Shown piece after piece: positions 1 to 11,301 of a stretch of DNA of 64,000 bases. Position 1 is the first letter of the stretch. The number at the start of each line of letters is the position of its first letter. The DNA comes from Cercospora beticola. Its lineage: Eukaryota; Ascomycota; Dothideomycetes; Mycosphaerellales; Mycosphaerellaceae. Position numbers and translations under genes: made by a program. The stretch is taken from the NCBI RefSeq assembly GCF_033473495.1, contig NC_088944.1, forward strand, positions 124,001-188,000, read 5' to 3'. The notes under the pieces were generated by a model. The model did no database searches. It saw only the letters and a program-made list of their open reading frames with translations, and was not told the DNA's origin.

Positions 1-1314
1 ACCTTCAATATTGTCGACTGTCCGACTGGACTGGTCTTCGCCCTGACCCTGATCGCTGCGGCATACGTGCCCAACCTAGGTCTTCGTGCCAGGGACGTCG
101 TCCGACTGCTGGACTGCGCTCGTACTCTTACCATGGTTTCCGACAAGGTAAGTCGTTCTCGCCATCGACCGCGCCTGCGCCTTTGACAGATACAATCCAC
201 AGAGCTTGAACAGCGGCGGTCCCGCATCCCTCGAAACACTGCAAGCCCTGGTCCTTCTGGGCATCATGGATCGTCTTATGCTGAAGCGGACGTCTGATGT
301 GCCGTGCAGCATCGATCTAGGCAGCATCGCAAGACTCGCACGCGCCGCTCATATTTTCGAGGTTCCCAATGACGCGCCAAATACCTCCTGGCGAGAGTGG
401 GCGACCCTGGAGTCTCGTCGCAGGTGAGAAGCCGTGCATCGGGCCAACTTTGGTGGGCAACCTGGACCTCGTCGCTAATACGCGTAGGCTGGGACTTGTA
501 CTCTTTGCATTCGATGCCTTCATCTCAGTTCTACACGACCAAACGCCGAATGTGCGTGACGACGAGCTTAATATGCGCTTTCCCAGTCCGGAACATGTGT
601 TCATGGCAGCGTCGGAGTCCGAGTGGAGAGATGCTAACAAGCTGCATCCCCAACACGCAGCAACGACATACTCTGTCTCCCTGACACTTTCAAGCCTCTT
701 CACCCACGCGGACATGTCTCTCCCCCTCCCGGACACGCTCATGGGAAGATTTGTGCTGATTCATGGTAAGTGGTCGTTACTCCAATCACAGCCGATCAAC
801 AGGGCCTAACAACGCACGTCTTGTATCAGGAATCTTGCAGTATGCCTGGCGAACCAAACGTGTTCTGCAGGAGAACCCACGCGCCATATCGGATGCGGCA
901 CTGCAGCCATATTTGCAAAGCAGAACCAGCGCCATCTGTAACTCGCTTCGTAAATGGCGCGCAGGCTGGCCCGAAGAACTGCTCGATTTCGAGCCCTTTT
1001 CCGAGTCTCCGTCGCTCTATCAAGACCGGGCCGAGGCATGCTGGTATCTTGCGGGCATTGTTACGCTTCCACACGTCAACATTCGTTTACCCGAGACGTC
1101 AGCCACCGACTTTTCCGGCGCATTATCAGTCCAGCAGATATTTCAATGCCTCATCTTGCTCTCGGATTCAAGCCTTCTTCACAATGTTGGACAAGATTTC
1201 GAGGCCACATATCATTTGGTTACGGAGCGTCTCTCTGCTGGAACGAATGACGGTGCCCTGGGTGCTCTGATTTATCGCGAACCAGACACAACGAGAGCGG
1301 GCTTCGAAGAATGA
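1..1314 (+). CDS. Fungal-specific transcription factor, C-terminal part (5' end outside window)
   Basis: Four exons join in frame: 1-147, 203-423, 488-765 and 830-1314, giving 376 visible residues with GT-AG introns of 55-64 bp. The residues resemble the fungal-specific transcription factor (MHR) domain found C-terminal to Zn2Cys6 or C2H2 DNA-binding domains. The exon-3 stretch with LFAFDAFISVLHDQTPN followed by LNMRFPSPE matches the usual pattern in which a 'leader plus aromatic/Asp' helix precedes a Pro-rich loop. The DNA-binding domain would lie left of base 1 and is not seen, so the finger type is unknown. It lies next to a run of oxidative enzymes and a transporter, so it is a candidate pathway regulator. 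The family call is by pattern recognition only. Confidence 0.7.
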
Positions 1315-2262
1315 AACATGTAACAGCAGCGTGCTCTGACTTCGCCATGAAACTCAGATTCGGCCCCGCGCATGTACACCCGAGAAGGTTCCCAGAAGTG
1401 GATCGCCCAACTGGTTATTCACGCCAAAATCACGCAACCAAAAGCAGTGAACAATGGAGCAGGTCCAGGCTTGGTACCAAGGCCAGAATCGAGTGGGAGG
1501 TGGCTTGATGGATCTGGCGAGGGAGCTGAAACGCGCTTCGCTGCGATCAGCAATTCCATCACTCCAGCGCATGATGTTGATCACGGAATGATCAAATCAC
1601 CTGGGCCAGGAACCCGGACAAATCAGGAACATGATTCAATAATCAGAATCAAATCAAGGTATTCAATCAGTATCCGAAAGAGCAAGTCTTGGCATCAGGC
1701 CTGAGCCACATTCTAGGCACGGGAACGGATCTGGATCTCAAATTGCCTGCGCAAGGCAATTTCTCTTTGGACGCTCCGATCTCTGGGTGAATTGCTGCCA
1801 AACTAGGCCCTTTGTTGAGCTTGCAGTAAGCGCCAGGCGCCTAGGAACAACCCAAGCCGTAGAAATACGCCCCAGCCGAACTGAACTTGATGACTTCTGA
1901 TCAGCCTGATTATTCAGCATCTCGGAATGAAACTTGAATCCGAATTCAGGTGTTATTCAGTCAGTTATCGAATTCTATGCACCGCATACGCCTTGAAGGA
2001 GAAAAAGCATACTGGATCTCAGGTATCAACAGTGATTCAATGTCCAAGATCGGCAATTGAGTACGGCCGAGTTCCTGTTCAATTCAGGGTTCAATCTCAA
2101 GTGACTTCAAATGAATTATTTAGCACTCGGAATCCAGTATATCAGGTTGCTCGACTTCTCAGAATGCCCCTGCTGGCTGCTGTTTTGACGTGCAGAGCGC
2201 GAGAGAGACAAACGTGCAGGTTATCCAAGGTTGCTCTATGCCGACTCATACTCGTACAATGG
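1315..2262. other. Intergenic spacer with many TTCAAT/ATTCAG-like words
   Basis: No convincing gene is seen between the transcription factor stop and the stop of the minus-strand dehydrogenase. Short ORFs here lack domain signals. From about 1,620 to 2,130 the words TTCAAT, ATTCAG and GAATC recur in both orientations. The stretch still contains CA and TG, so it is not RIP-mutated. Confidence 0.5.
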
Positions 2263-3566
2263 TCAAAGTCGCCCTCGCATCGTTAGGTCGACGAGAGTCT
2301 TCAAATCCGAACCTGGTGTGTGAAGCATCTTGAGAATGCCCCGAGACACTACCTCTGTCATGGCAATGCGTGAGGTGATGAGAAACTCCGGATTCATCAG
2401 ACCTGTTGTAGTCAGCATGTGTCCAAGTGTTGAGGGATCATTCACGCACCTGATGCGATGGCTTCGATAACTTCGTCGAAGTCTTCTCTGGTGTACACCG
2501 ATGTTCCCATATATTGCTTCTCGCTGAGCAAGAAGGAGTTGGGCATGATTGTCGCCGAGCTTCCCCACACAGCGACATTCACTACCGTGCCCCCAACACA
2601 GAGAGCGGCGACGCACTGGTCCAGGGTCACTTGCTTTCCTGCAGTATCAAATGCCACGTGAACTCCACTGCTCTCGCTGCAAAGTTTTGCACAAGCCCTC
2701 TCAACGTTGACACGCAAAGCATCGACGAAGTGGTGTGCACCAGCTGTGATTGCAGCATTCCGACGCTCGGAGTTCGTGTCAGCAACGATGATGTTGCGTA
2801 CGCGGCGGGCTTTCAGTGCTTGCACAATGCAGAGTCCGATAGGTCCCGCCCCGACCACCAGGACAGAGGAGGTGTCTTTTGTGACGCTGCGCCGCACCGC
2901 GTGCCAAGCTACAGATAATGGCTCTACGAGCGCTGCAACGAAACATTATTAACGTGTCAAGTCCTCCACTCATAATTTTAATACAAACGTACCTGCGACA
3001 GCCAGTGTAACCCCGGCCGGCAATTTCCTTGCATTCGATGCATCCACGACCAGATATTCGGCAAGACCGCCATCAGCGCCTGTTCGAACCCCAGCGTCAG
3101 TCTCTCAGCTCGGCGTAATGTTTTGACAGCATCGTACTGAGACCGTAGAAGCCTTGTTGGGCACAACAGTTCGGACGGTCGAGCTGACATGCGTAGCAAG
3201 TGCCGTCTGAGATGATGGGCTGAATCGCCACTCGATCACCAGCCTGAACATGGCTGACACCTGCTCCGACCTCATCTACCACGCCACTGATCTCATGGCC
3301 GAGCGTCAATGGAACAGACCGTCCGGTGAGAGCATGCTCGCTTTCGGGAATCAGCGTGGCGCCTCTGCTGTACTCATGCACATCTATACACGGTCAGCAT
3401 CGCGTTCGTGCACTGCACGGGCTCTCATCCGTGATGGATTCCTACCTGTGCCGCAGATACCAACGAAAGCGGGTCGTATGCGCACCTGTCCCTCTCTCGT
3501 GACAGGAACGTCGACGTCATCCACGATGCGGACATCCTCCTTTCCATAAAATCGCACAGCCCTCAT
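2263..3566 (-). CDS. Zinc-dependent alcohol dehydrogenase, (R,R)-butanediol/polyol dehydrogenase type
   Basis: Five exons on the minus strand (3566-3446, 3383-3144, 3079-2993, 2932-2450, 2402-2263) close to 356 residues, the usual length for medium-chain dehydrogenases. The start ATG at 3566 gives MRAVRFYGKEDVRI, typical of this family; the in-frame upstream codon is GTG and is rejected. The catalytic-zinc motif is seen as GICGTDVHEY and GHEISGVVDEVG. The structural-zinc cysteines lie around CYACQLDRPNCC. The NAD-binding Rossmann loop is VLVVGAGPIGL. Family knowledge predicts NAD-linked oxidation of a secondary alcohol to a ketone. It shares a 278 bp promoter with the monooxygenase transcribed the other way, so ketone supply to that enzyme is a reasonable inference, not shown. 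The substrate is unknown. Confidence 0.88.
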
Positions 3567-3844
3567 CTCTGCTCTTTCGAACAGATGGCAGAGACTGTCG
3601 AACAAAGACACGACAAAAGTTCAAGGGTTCAAGGGAGGCAGCTCCGTGCCCGAGAATGCATGCCGAGATGGGCATTGCATTGGCCAATCGCTCCACCCCG
3701 TGGGGAAACGCCGAAGCTCCCACACCCCATCGCTGCCCGCCCCGGAATTTGTCACAGTAGCTGCACGTGCTTGGTCAACTCTTGAGTATACTCGTGGTCG
3801 TTGAGGCTCGAGACAGCGACACTACTAGAGCACTTTCATTCGAC
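3567..3844. promoter_or_regulatory. Bidirectional promoter between dehydrogenase and monooxygenase genes
   Basis: This is the 278 bp gap between two divergent start codons. It holds a perfect 10-bp palindrome ATTGGCCAAT at 3679-3688, which is two overlapping CCAAT boxes facing both genes. It also holds an E-box GCACGTGC at 3763-3770 and a GTGGGG word near 3700. CCAAT is bound by the fungal HAP complex, CACGTG by bHLH factors, and GTGGGG is the core recognised by CreA/Mig1-type repressors. Function is inferred from these words only. Confidence 0.55.
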
Positions 3845-5679
3845 ATGGCGACCACCTCAAGCGAAACGACCACGGATGTGGTCATTATTGGTGCTGGAAT
3901 TTCTGGCATGACCTTGGCCATTGACATGATGCGACTTGGGAATGGCGATAACTTTGTTATTATCGAGAAAGGTCGTCGCGTTGGAGGTACTTGGAGCGAC
4001 AACGAATATCCAGGATGCTGTTGCGATGTATGGTCGCACCTTTATTCTCTCTCCTTCTCGCCAAATCCCGACTGGACGCGAGAATACCCTACACAACCAG
4101 AAATCCATCGGTATCTGACAGGTGTTGCACACAAATATGATCTCGAACGTCACATCCGTTTCAACACCGAGGTGAAGGGGTGCAAGTTCGATCCCGTCAC
4201 CGGCATCTGGACGACGACTGTGCGACGGGGAGACGACGGCGGCGAAGCGACACTTCACTCGCGGTTCGTCGTCTCTGCCATGGGCCAGCTCAACAATCCG
4301 CAGTACCCTAAAATCACAGGCATGGACGATTTTGCCGGACGTATCATGCACTCCGCTCGATGGGACAAATCTTTCGATTTGCGTGGCAAAAAAGTCGCAG
4401 TGATAGGTAACGGTAAGCACTCCCCTAATCGTTGATACGTCCAACAGATGCAGAATTCTGATCAAAGGTTCAGGTGCAACTGCCATTCAGATCGTGCCTG
4501 AGCTTGCAAAAATTGCCGAATCAGTCGTAGTCTTTCAGCGGTCGCCGAACTGGATCACGCCTCGTTACGACTCAACGATTCCGGCCTGGCGTCAGTTCAT
4601 GTATCGTTATCTGCCATATGCGCGTCGTCACTATCGTTCAAGTCTGATGGACATCCGTGAGGACTACTGGAATGTTTTAGTTGATACAGATGGTGAAGCA
4701 CATCAGGGATTGAAGGCAATGGCCACAGAGCTGCTTTCCACGCAGCTTCCGGGGGAAAATCGCGCAGAACTGCGCCAGGTGCTTACTCCCAACTACCCGC
4801 CTGGTTGCAAGCGAATCCTCATTAGCGACGACTACTATCCGGCTCTTGGTAAACCTCATGTCACACTCGAAACTGCTCCGATCCTAGAAATCACAGAAGA
4901 GGCTGTCCGCGTATCGTCAGGTTGGGACTCGAGAAAAGGACAGCACCAGCCGCAAGATCATGTTGTCGATGCCATCATATGCGCGACTGGTTTCCAAGCT
5001 AAACAGTTCCTTTCACCGTTACACATCGAAGTCGCTGGTCAAGAAACTCTTGAGCAAAAGTGGAGCGGTGGAGCTTATGCGTACAAGGGAATGACTGTCC
5101 CCGATTTGCCAAATTTTGCCATCATGTATGGACCAAACACAAATTTGGTATGTATCTCACTCGGCCTGGAATTGTCGAGTTCAGCACTGACGCTAGATCA
5201 CTCAGGGACACAACAGCATTATACTGATGATCGAGGCCCAGTCAGCCTACATCAATCGTCTCATAGAGGCTGTTCGCACGAATGCGAAGGACAGTAGTCG
5301 AGGATATCTACGCATCTCTCCTCGTGAGTCCGCGACCAAGAACTGGAACAACAAGGTACAAGCCTCACTCAGCAAAAGTACATTGGCCAGCGACCAATGC
5401 AGTTCGTGGTACAAGTCTGACACGGGATTAATTACTACGAATTGGTCGGAGAACGCCATCGAGTATCAACGCGACGTCAGCTCCATTGACTGGGAGGACT
5501 ATCAGCTACAAGGACCCGGCGCCGCGGAGCTTCGTAGTAAAGGTCGCATCAGCTGGACAAGGGTCGTGGAAGAAAGCCAGCCTTGGGTTACGAGCTGGAG
5601 CAAGGCTGCGGCTGTGAGCGTCGGTTTGGGCATACTCGCGGTTGCGGTCTCGCCTCTTCGCAAGAGCATTGTTCGTTGA
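3845..5679 (+). CDS. Flavin-containing Baeyer-Villiger-type monooxygenase
   Basis: Three exons (3845-4412, 4468-5147, 5206-5679) give 573 residues. Near the N-terminus VVIIGAGISGMTLA is the FAD-binding loop. GGTWSDNEYPGCCCD and the fingerprint FAGRIMHSARWD (F-x-G-x3-H-x3-W) mark class B flavoprotein monooxygenases of the Baeyer-Villiger group. VAVIGNGSGATA is the NADPH-binding loop, restored across intron 1. DAIICATGF is the family's second conserved site. The reaction inferred is NADPH- and O2-dependent conversion of a ketone to an ester or lactone. The last residues (AAAVSVGLGILAVAV) look like a single membrane anchor, which many soluble members lack. It is divergent from the zinc dehydrogenase and convergent with the epoxide hydrolase. 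Substrate cannot be read from sequence. Confidence 0.9.
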
Positions 5680-6037
5680 TGCGAAGCGTAGCTCTCGAGG
5701 GCTTGGGCAGTGTCATAGTAAACAGAGTGATGCATGGGATTGGTTGCAAGGAGCACATGGTCTTCAAGCGGCTGCAGCCACTCCAGTAGCTTTGTAAAGA
5801 GTAGCAATGAATAGAAACGATGTCACCAATAGACGTAGAGCGCTCCAGCTGTCGCCCGAATAAATCATGAGCGTCGATGCATAGCTACAGTCTCGTAAGT
5901 GGTTGCAAAATAGTCCTTAGCTGAGTTCAATTGCTCAAGAGGCAGTGTTCGAGTAAACATCGCAGACGCAGTCTCATATGAGAGTCTTCGAAAACTTCTG
6001 TCTCATAAATTGTTCTACCTTAACAGACGCGAGCGTC
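5680..6037. other. Convergent 3' spacer
   Basis: This 358 bp gap lies between the stop codons of the monooxygenase and the epoxide hydrolase. It must hold both 3' untranslated ends. I see no gene or repeat in it. Confidence 0.5.
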
Positions 6038-7399
6038 CTACTTCCAGACAGCGCTTATAAATTCTTCAATGTCTTGTAACAAGACTTGTGGCCCTTCCAT
6101 AGCCGCAAAATGCCCTCCTTTCGTGTGCTGCTTGTGCCAAACCAGATTGCCCGTAGTGGCCACCCATGCTTTTGGAATGGGCGCAATCTCTTTCGGAAAC
6201 CACGAATAGCCTAGAGGCTTAGAGACATGGTGTTTGAGAGGAATGGCTTCGGGAGTCGGGCCAAAGAATTGGCGGTAGGGATAGATGGCTCGAGGAAATG
6301 TTTCCGTGAACCAGTATAGAGAGACGCTGTCCAGAATGTCGTTCAAGCTGAGAGGCTCATCTACCCATTCTAAGAACTTTTCTCCGATCCTATAGGTGAC
6401 GAGGTCAGTCTCTATCGTAGCGTGATAGTGTCATTAGAGTTTATTACCAGATGAGCAACGCCAGTGGCGATGTCGAAAGAAGTAGACCTATTGTCGCAGG
6501 TCGCTGTCCGTGCTCTCGAGCGTAAGCATCGCCTTGCGCCCCAAATCCACCTGCGCGCTCCAGGCCTTGCAGCTCAAGCGGATGGATCTTATCGGGGGAA
6601 ACACCTTCAGGAGGGGGCATCAATGCAAAATTGACTGCGAAATCCGCCAGTGTTAGTGAATGAGCATGAAAAATAAGGGAATTTTGCTTTCTTACTGTGC
6701 ACCGCTTTGCACCCCTCATATGTAGCACCCAGAATCCGGGCAACAAAACTTCCAATGTCTCCGCCTTGGGCTACGTAGCCGCCACCGAACCCAAGCCCAA
6801 CCATGAGAGCGTTGACTAATTCAGCCATGGATTCGCAGTTTGATTCCTTCTGCAGCGATGGTCCAGTAGTGAAGCCATAGCCCGGCAGCGAGGGGACCAA
6901 GAACGTATAAGGGAAATCGCTTGCATCGTACTTGGCACGAGCGGCCTCGAGCACACCCAGGAACTCCAGTGGACTTCCCGGCCATCCATGGAGCAACACC
7001 ACGGGGATCGCATTCGCCTTCGTGGAACGCAGTGCGATGAAATGCATATCAACTTCGTCCCCATCTGCGCCGGCGACCGTGGCCTTGAAGTTCTCAAACG
7101 AGTTGATCCGGGCTTCAGTCTTGCGCCTACTATGTTGTGAGTCGAACGAGTTGTACAGATCACCTGCTATCTAGCGCCGATGATGATGCATACCAATCGT
7201 ATTTGGACAGCCATGTCTCTCGCGCGTTCTCTACCCAGGCTCGTGAGAGCCCATACGTCTGGCTCGGTTTTGTAGCATTCTCAAATGTGGCAGGGCCGAT
7301 TTTGGATAAGCTTAACAACTGCTTGAAATCGGAAATTGCTTCGTCTGAGACGGAGACCTGGAACGGTCGGACGTCGAGGCTGCCGGAAAAGGTCGCCAT
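6038..7399 (-). CDS. Epoxide hydrolase, microsomal-type alpha/beta hydrolase with EHN domain
   Basis: Four minus-strand exons (7399-7194, 7126-6696, 6634-6448, 6389-6038) close to 391 residues, normal for fungal members. The N-terminal epoxide-hydrolase domain ends in KYDWRKTEARINSF, its signature, rebuilt across intron 1 by choosing the acceptor at 7127. HGWPGS is the oxyanion-hole motif. GGDIGS carries the predicted nucleophile Asp, and KGGHFAAME near the C-terminus carries the catalytic His. The enzyme should open an epoxide to a diol through an ester intermediate. It is divergent from the short-chain dehydrogenase over a 316 bp promoter and sits inside the oxidative cluster. Some relatives hydrolyse esters, which would fit hydrolysis of a Baeyer-Villiger product, but the predicted chemistry is epoxide opening. 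Confidence 0.9.
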
Positions 7400-7715
7400 G
7401 ATGTTGCGGAGTAGTTGCGGTCCAAGATTTCTCTTGGTTCAATGATATGAAGGCAGCAGGATGTAAACACTGCCCCGCAATTTCTCGCCGAAGAAGCTCT
7501 AGATTGGAATTTTGGTACTGAAAAGCTTCGGTTGGTGGGGAGTGGTGGGGATTCTCCATCGCACATGCCGGAACAGCTAGACCACGTGTTGGAAGGCTCT
7601 CGAGGCATGATGACAATCCGCTAGTCTTGGTATTTTCGATGCTATATGCGGTCGTGATCCTGAGCACTCAAATGCAGTAAAAACAATTCGAAACAGTAAA
7701 TCCTAAGGCGAAAAC
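7400..7715. promoter_or_regulatory. Bidirectional promoter between epoxide hydrolase and short-chain dehydrogenase
   Basis: This 316 bp gap separates two divergent start codons. It contains CACGTG at 7583-7588, the same box as in the other bidirectional promoter of this cluster. Two GTGGGG words lie close together around 7535-7550. A direct pair of CGG triplets separated by 8 bases lies around 7406-7419, a spacing class used by some Zn2Cys6 factors. All regulatory roles are inferred from these words. Confidence 0.5.
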
Positions 7716-8745
7716 ATGGCCGCCAGCACTCTGAACGGCACAGCGCGCAGCCTCGGTCGTCTTCGCGACAAGATTGCAATCGTTACAGGGGGTTCCAGTG
7801 GCATCGGTCGCGCAATAGCTCTAGCCTATGCTGCGGAAGGAGCTCGCATCGTTGTAGCTGACCGCGATGTCCAATCCAAAGCCATATCCGAAATCGAAGT
7901 GTCGACTGCAGACATCGTACGTAGGGAGCATGGGCAGGAAGTGCTATTCCACCAGACTGATGTCAGTTCTTCGCAAAGCGTCGACGGCTTGATGTCACGC
8001 ACGGTAGAGAAGTACGGTCGTTTGGACATGTACGGTTCTCTCCGCCGCATAAAAATGAGGTCGACTTCAATGTGCTGACTGAGATTGCAGACTTGTAAAT
8101 GCGGCAGGAGTCGCGCCTGAGATTCACAACCCACAGCCCATCTGGAGCTTACCAGAAGCTACATGGAACATGACAATGGGAGTCAACGCGACAGGCATCC
8201 TCAACACATGCCGCGCTGCGACTGCTCAGATGATGTCCCAGCCAGCTCGAGCTGATGGTGATCGAGGCTGGATCGTCAACATCTCAAGCATTTACGGACA
8301 AACAGCAGTCCCAGGCAACGGTGAGGATTGATCGTACCACCATGCAGGATACTCATATCTGACCAACATGTGTCATCATCAGTCGCCTATTGTTCATCCA
8401 AGCATGCTGTGCTCGGCTTAACGAAAGCCGCTGCTCTAGACTGCGCCCCTCACAACATTCGAATCAACGCCATCTGTCCTGGATGTGGGTCTTCACTCTT
8501 CTTTCCTTCTCTCGCACGCGTCACAGATGTATAGCTAATATTGTTGAAAAGTTACATCGACCGCCCTGACCACGTCGTTGGCAGCAGACCCAACGTATCT
8601 GCAGCAGATCAAGTCTACACAGCCTCTCAAAGGTGTAGGCTCTGCCCAAGACGTTGCGAGAATCGCGGTCGTGCTCGCGAGTGAGGATGCTGGTTGGATG
8701 ACAGGTACTGCTGTAGCGGTTGATGGTGGCTTCCTTTGCCAATGA
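7716..8745 (+). CDS. Short-chain dehydrogenase/reductase (classical SDR)
   Basis: Four exons (7716-8029, 8091-8320, 8383-8484, 8552-8745) give 279 residues. [14 protein letters not shown] is the TGxxxGxG cofactor loop. ILVNAAGV is the NNAG-type motif, rebuilt across intron 1. IVNISSIYG carries the catalytic Ser, and YCSSK the Tyr-x3-Lys pair, formed across intron 2. The PG motif near the C-terminus is followed by an intron. The last exon carries the SDR C-terminal pattern ending [14 protein letters not shown]. An Asp after the second beta strand (VVADRD) suggests NAD rather than NADP preference. It should interconvert an alcohol and a ketone. It shares a promoter with the epoxide hydrolase. 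Confidence 0.9.
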
Positions 8746-9482
8746 TGATACTGTACAACCGAGCGAAGCTTTGCTACCTTAAAATCGTATGGCGATACCA
8801 GGAAGTGGCTTACGATAGAAAGGTCATTGAACCTACTGCCTTTGTCGGAACAGACCAAAATCTCAAAAGCGTAGAATGAGAACAAGACGCGAAATTTGCT
8901 GGTAGATCAATCAACTCAAATCCTTGCTGGCGCCTAGGGCTAGGCTAGGAGTTGACATCTTCTCTGCAAACAACCGTTGCAACACGGATGTACTACCAGA
9001 TACTCCCTATCGACGGACTGTTTCGGTACGAAACGTCCCTGTAGATACGCTGCTACATTGCTACAGCTCTAGCATTTATTCTGTCTACATTGTCTGGAGT
9101 ATTGGTGGCGCATTACATCTAAAGTTCACTTCTTAGCGATTCCGCTATGCTTTGAGAAAAGCAGTACTTTCTGTGGGGTGGTGATTCTAGGCGCTTCGAT
9201 ACTCCCTACACGACTTACCCTCACGTTCAATGCAGTTTGTAGTCTCACAGACTGCCGCTCATGGATGACTTGCAGTCCTGATCGGCATATAGACCAGGCA
9301 GAAGAATCTTGTGATGGTCCGGGCAACCACCACCTCCGCAAAACGCCTCGCAATCCGCCACTTGGAGTCCCGGCAACACCCCACAACCCGGCATATAGTG
9401 CTTCAGGGACCATGCGAGATCAGGACAACTAACGCAGATCTTGCTTTGCATCTGCGTTGATCACGCGTCCAATCTGCACGCC
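8746..9482. other. Intergenic spacer upstream of MFS gene
   Basis: No gene is supported in these 737 bases; small ORFs here do not resemble proteins. It contains the 3' end of the short-chain dehydrogenase and the promoter of the transporter. The CACGTG box of the two bidirectional promoters is not present. Confidence 0.45.
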
Positions 9483-11301
9483 ATGGAGAACTTGTCCCAT
9501 GCAGAGGGCGAGAGGGCACGCCAGGCTGCGCAAGCGGCTACTGGGGTCGAATTCTATCCAGGCACGGAATTGATGACTGATGGTAAGCAGACGACTTCCA
9601 TTCAATGCTTGGGTAGCTGGCTAATCAAGTCGATACAGCGGGCAGTATTCACCTCGAACATACCAACAAGCAGCAAGCCCTGGTGCCCCAACCAAGCAAT
9701 GATCCGTCGGATCCGGTCAACTGGAGTCGCACGTGGAAATGGCTTACCATGAGCTCCATGGCGCTTTCGACATTCAACTGGGTCTTCAGTCCGCTATCAC
9801 TCGCTCCTCAGGTTCCATACTATATAGAAGCGTTTGACACGACCTTGCCCGCGGTCATCAACTTTATCGGTGTCTCAATCCTCGTTCTTGGCTTTACCAA
9901 CTTCATATGGATCCCAATTGCTCGAGGCTTGGGACGACGACCTATGGCACTAGTAACGACTCTGATCACCACGGTCTCATGCATTTGGCGTGCCAAAGCT
10001 ACCACCTACAATTCTTTTCTCGGGGCTGCAATCCTCTGTGGCATTGGCGCCTCGCCCGGTGAAACGCTGGGGCCCGTCATTATTACCGATGTCATGTTTC
10101 TTCACGAGCGGGGCTTCTGGATGGGACTTTACCAATGGGCCTTCTGGAGTGGTCTGATGGTGAGCTTGATGCCTCGTACCCAACGCGGATGATGCTGATA
10201 CTCGTAGATCGGACCCATCATCGCTGGAGTTTCTGCCGACAGACACGGCTGGCGAAGCTTCTGGTGGATCTCGACGGCCATTTCAGTCTTCACGCAGGTC
10301 TGGATCTTGTTTTTCTTGCCCGAAACCAAACGTGACCGACGCCCGCTCGCCGTCAACGACACAATCGCCCAAGTCGATACAAACAGCATCCGGGCAAAAA
10401 CCGACTCCACGATCGACGCAAAGGCTGATCACATTAGTGTTGTGAAAGAAGAACGATCAGAAGACACATCCGGCCCAAGAGTTCAACCTGTCGGAAAACC
10501 TAACAAACGACAGTTTCTGCCCATTGCAGGATGGAGCGTGCACGAGCCTATCATCGGAGCAATCATACTGCCACTCAAATTGGCACGCTTCCCGATCGTC
10601 CTCTGGGGATCGCTGCAGTTCACCTTCTCAGCATCCTGCTTCTTGATGATCAACATCACTCAGTCTCAAGCGCTTGGATCACCGCCATACAACTTTAGTC
10701 CGACCGCGGTCGGTTACACGAATTTGGCACTGTTCGTTGGCACGTCGATTTCACTGCTCACCGCCGGGCCTTTGAGTGATGTCGTATCTCGTCGCGCCAC
10801 GATTAAGAACAATGGCGTCCGCGAGCCAGAGATGCGTCTGTTAACGCTTATTCCTTTCGTGGTATGCTTCCTCGTGGGCTGCATAATTCTCAGCGTTGGT
10901 TGGGAATATGGCTGGCCTTGGGAAGTTGTAGTTATCGTCGGATTCACGCTCGTGGGCGTCCAGGTCGCAGCCATCTCGGGCATTGCAGTCAATTATGTGG
11001 TATGTGTGCACTTTGCTTCGTCTCTTTGCGCTCTAGCTGACGTGTTCTGTGACAGGTTGATTGCTACAAGCCTGCTGCTGGCGAGTTCCTCGTTAGTGCG
11101 ACTGTGTTCAAGAATGTCTGGGGCTATGGTATGACCAAGTTCATGAATGATTGGGTTGTACAAATTGGGTACCTTGGGCCACTCTTGACTATCACCGCCT
11201 TGAACTTTGCTCTGCTACTCTTTGGCGCAGTGCCACTCTATTTCTTTGGCAAGAAGTTGCGAAAGATGTCCAGCAAGAGTTCTGTACATGACGTTGCTTG
11301 A
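9483..11301 (+). CDS. MFS transporter, DHA1-like
   Basis: Four exons (9483-9582, 9639-10159, 10208-10999, 11056-11301) give 552 residues with a soluble N-terminus and about 12 hydrophobic segments. The N-terminal DPSDPVNWSRTWKW motif is typical of fungal drug:H+ antiporter-like (DHA1) transporters. The loop GRRPMALV after the second helix is the MFS motif-A region. A charged central loop lies around residues 290-330, followed by the second six-helix bundle. It should act in the plasma or vacuolar membrane, exporting a product or importing a substrate of the neighbouring enzymes. Direction and substrate are unknown. The 3' end faces the peroxidase gene. Confidence 0.88.

Noticed and set aside
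369..809. 146-residue plus-strand ORF overlapping the transcription factor
   Set aside because: Part of it is the true exon 3, but the ORF as a whole runs through an intron; the spliced model fits better.
3767..3844. Earlier in-frame start for the monooxygenase
   Set aside because: It would add residues unlike the family and lie in the shared promoter; the ATG at 3,845 gives the usual short lead to the FAD motif.
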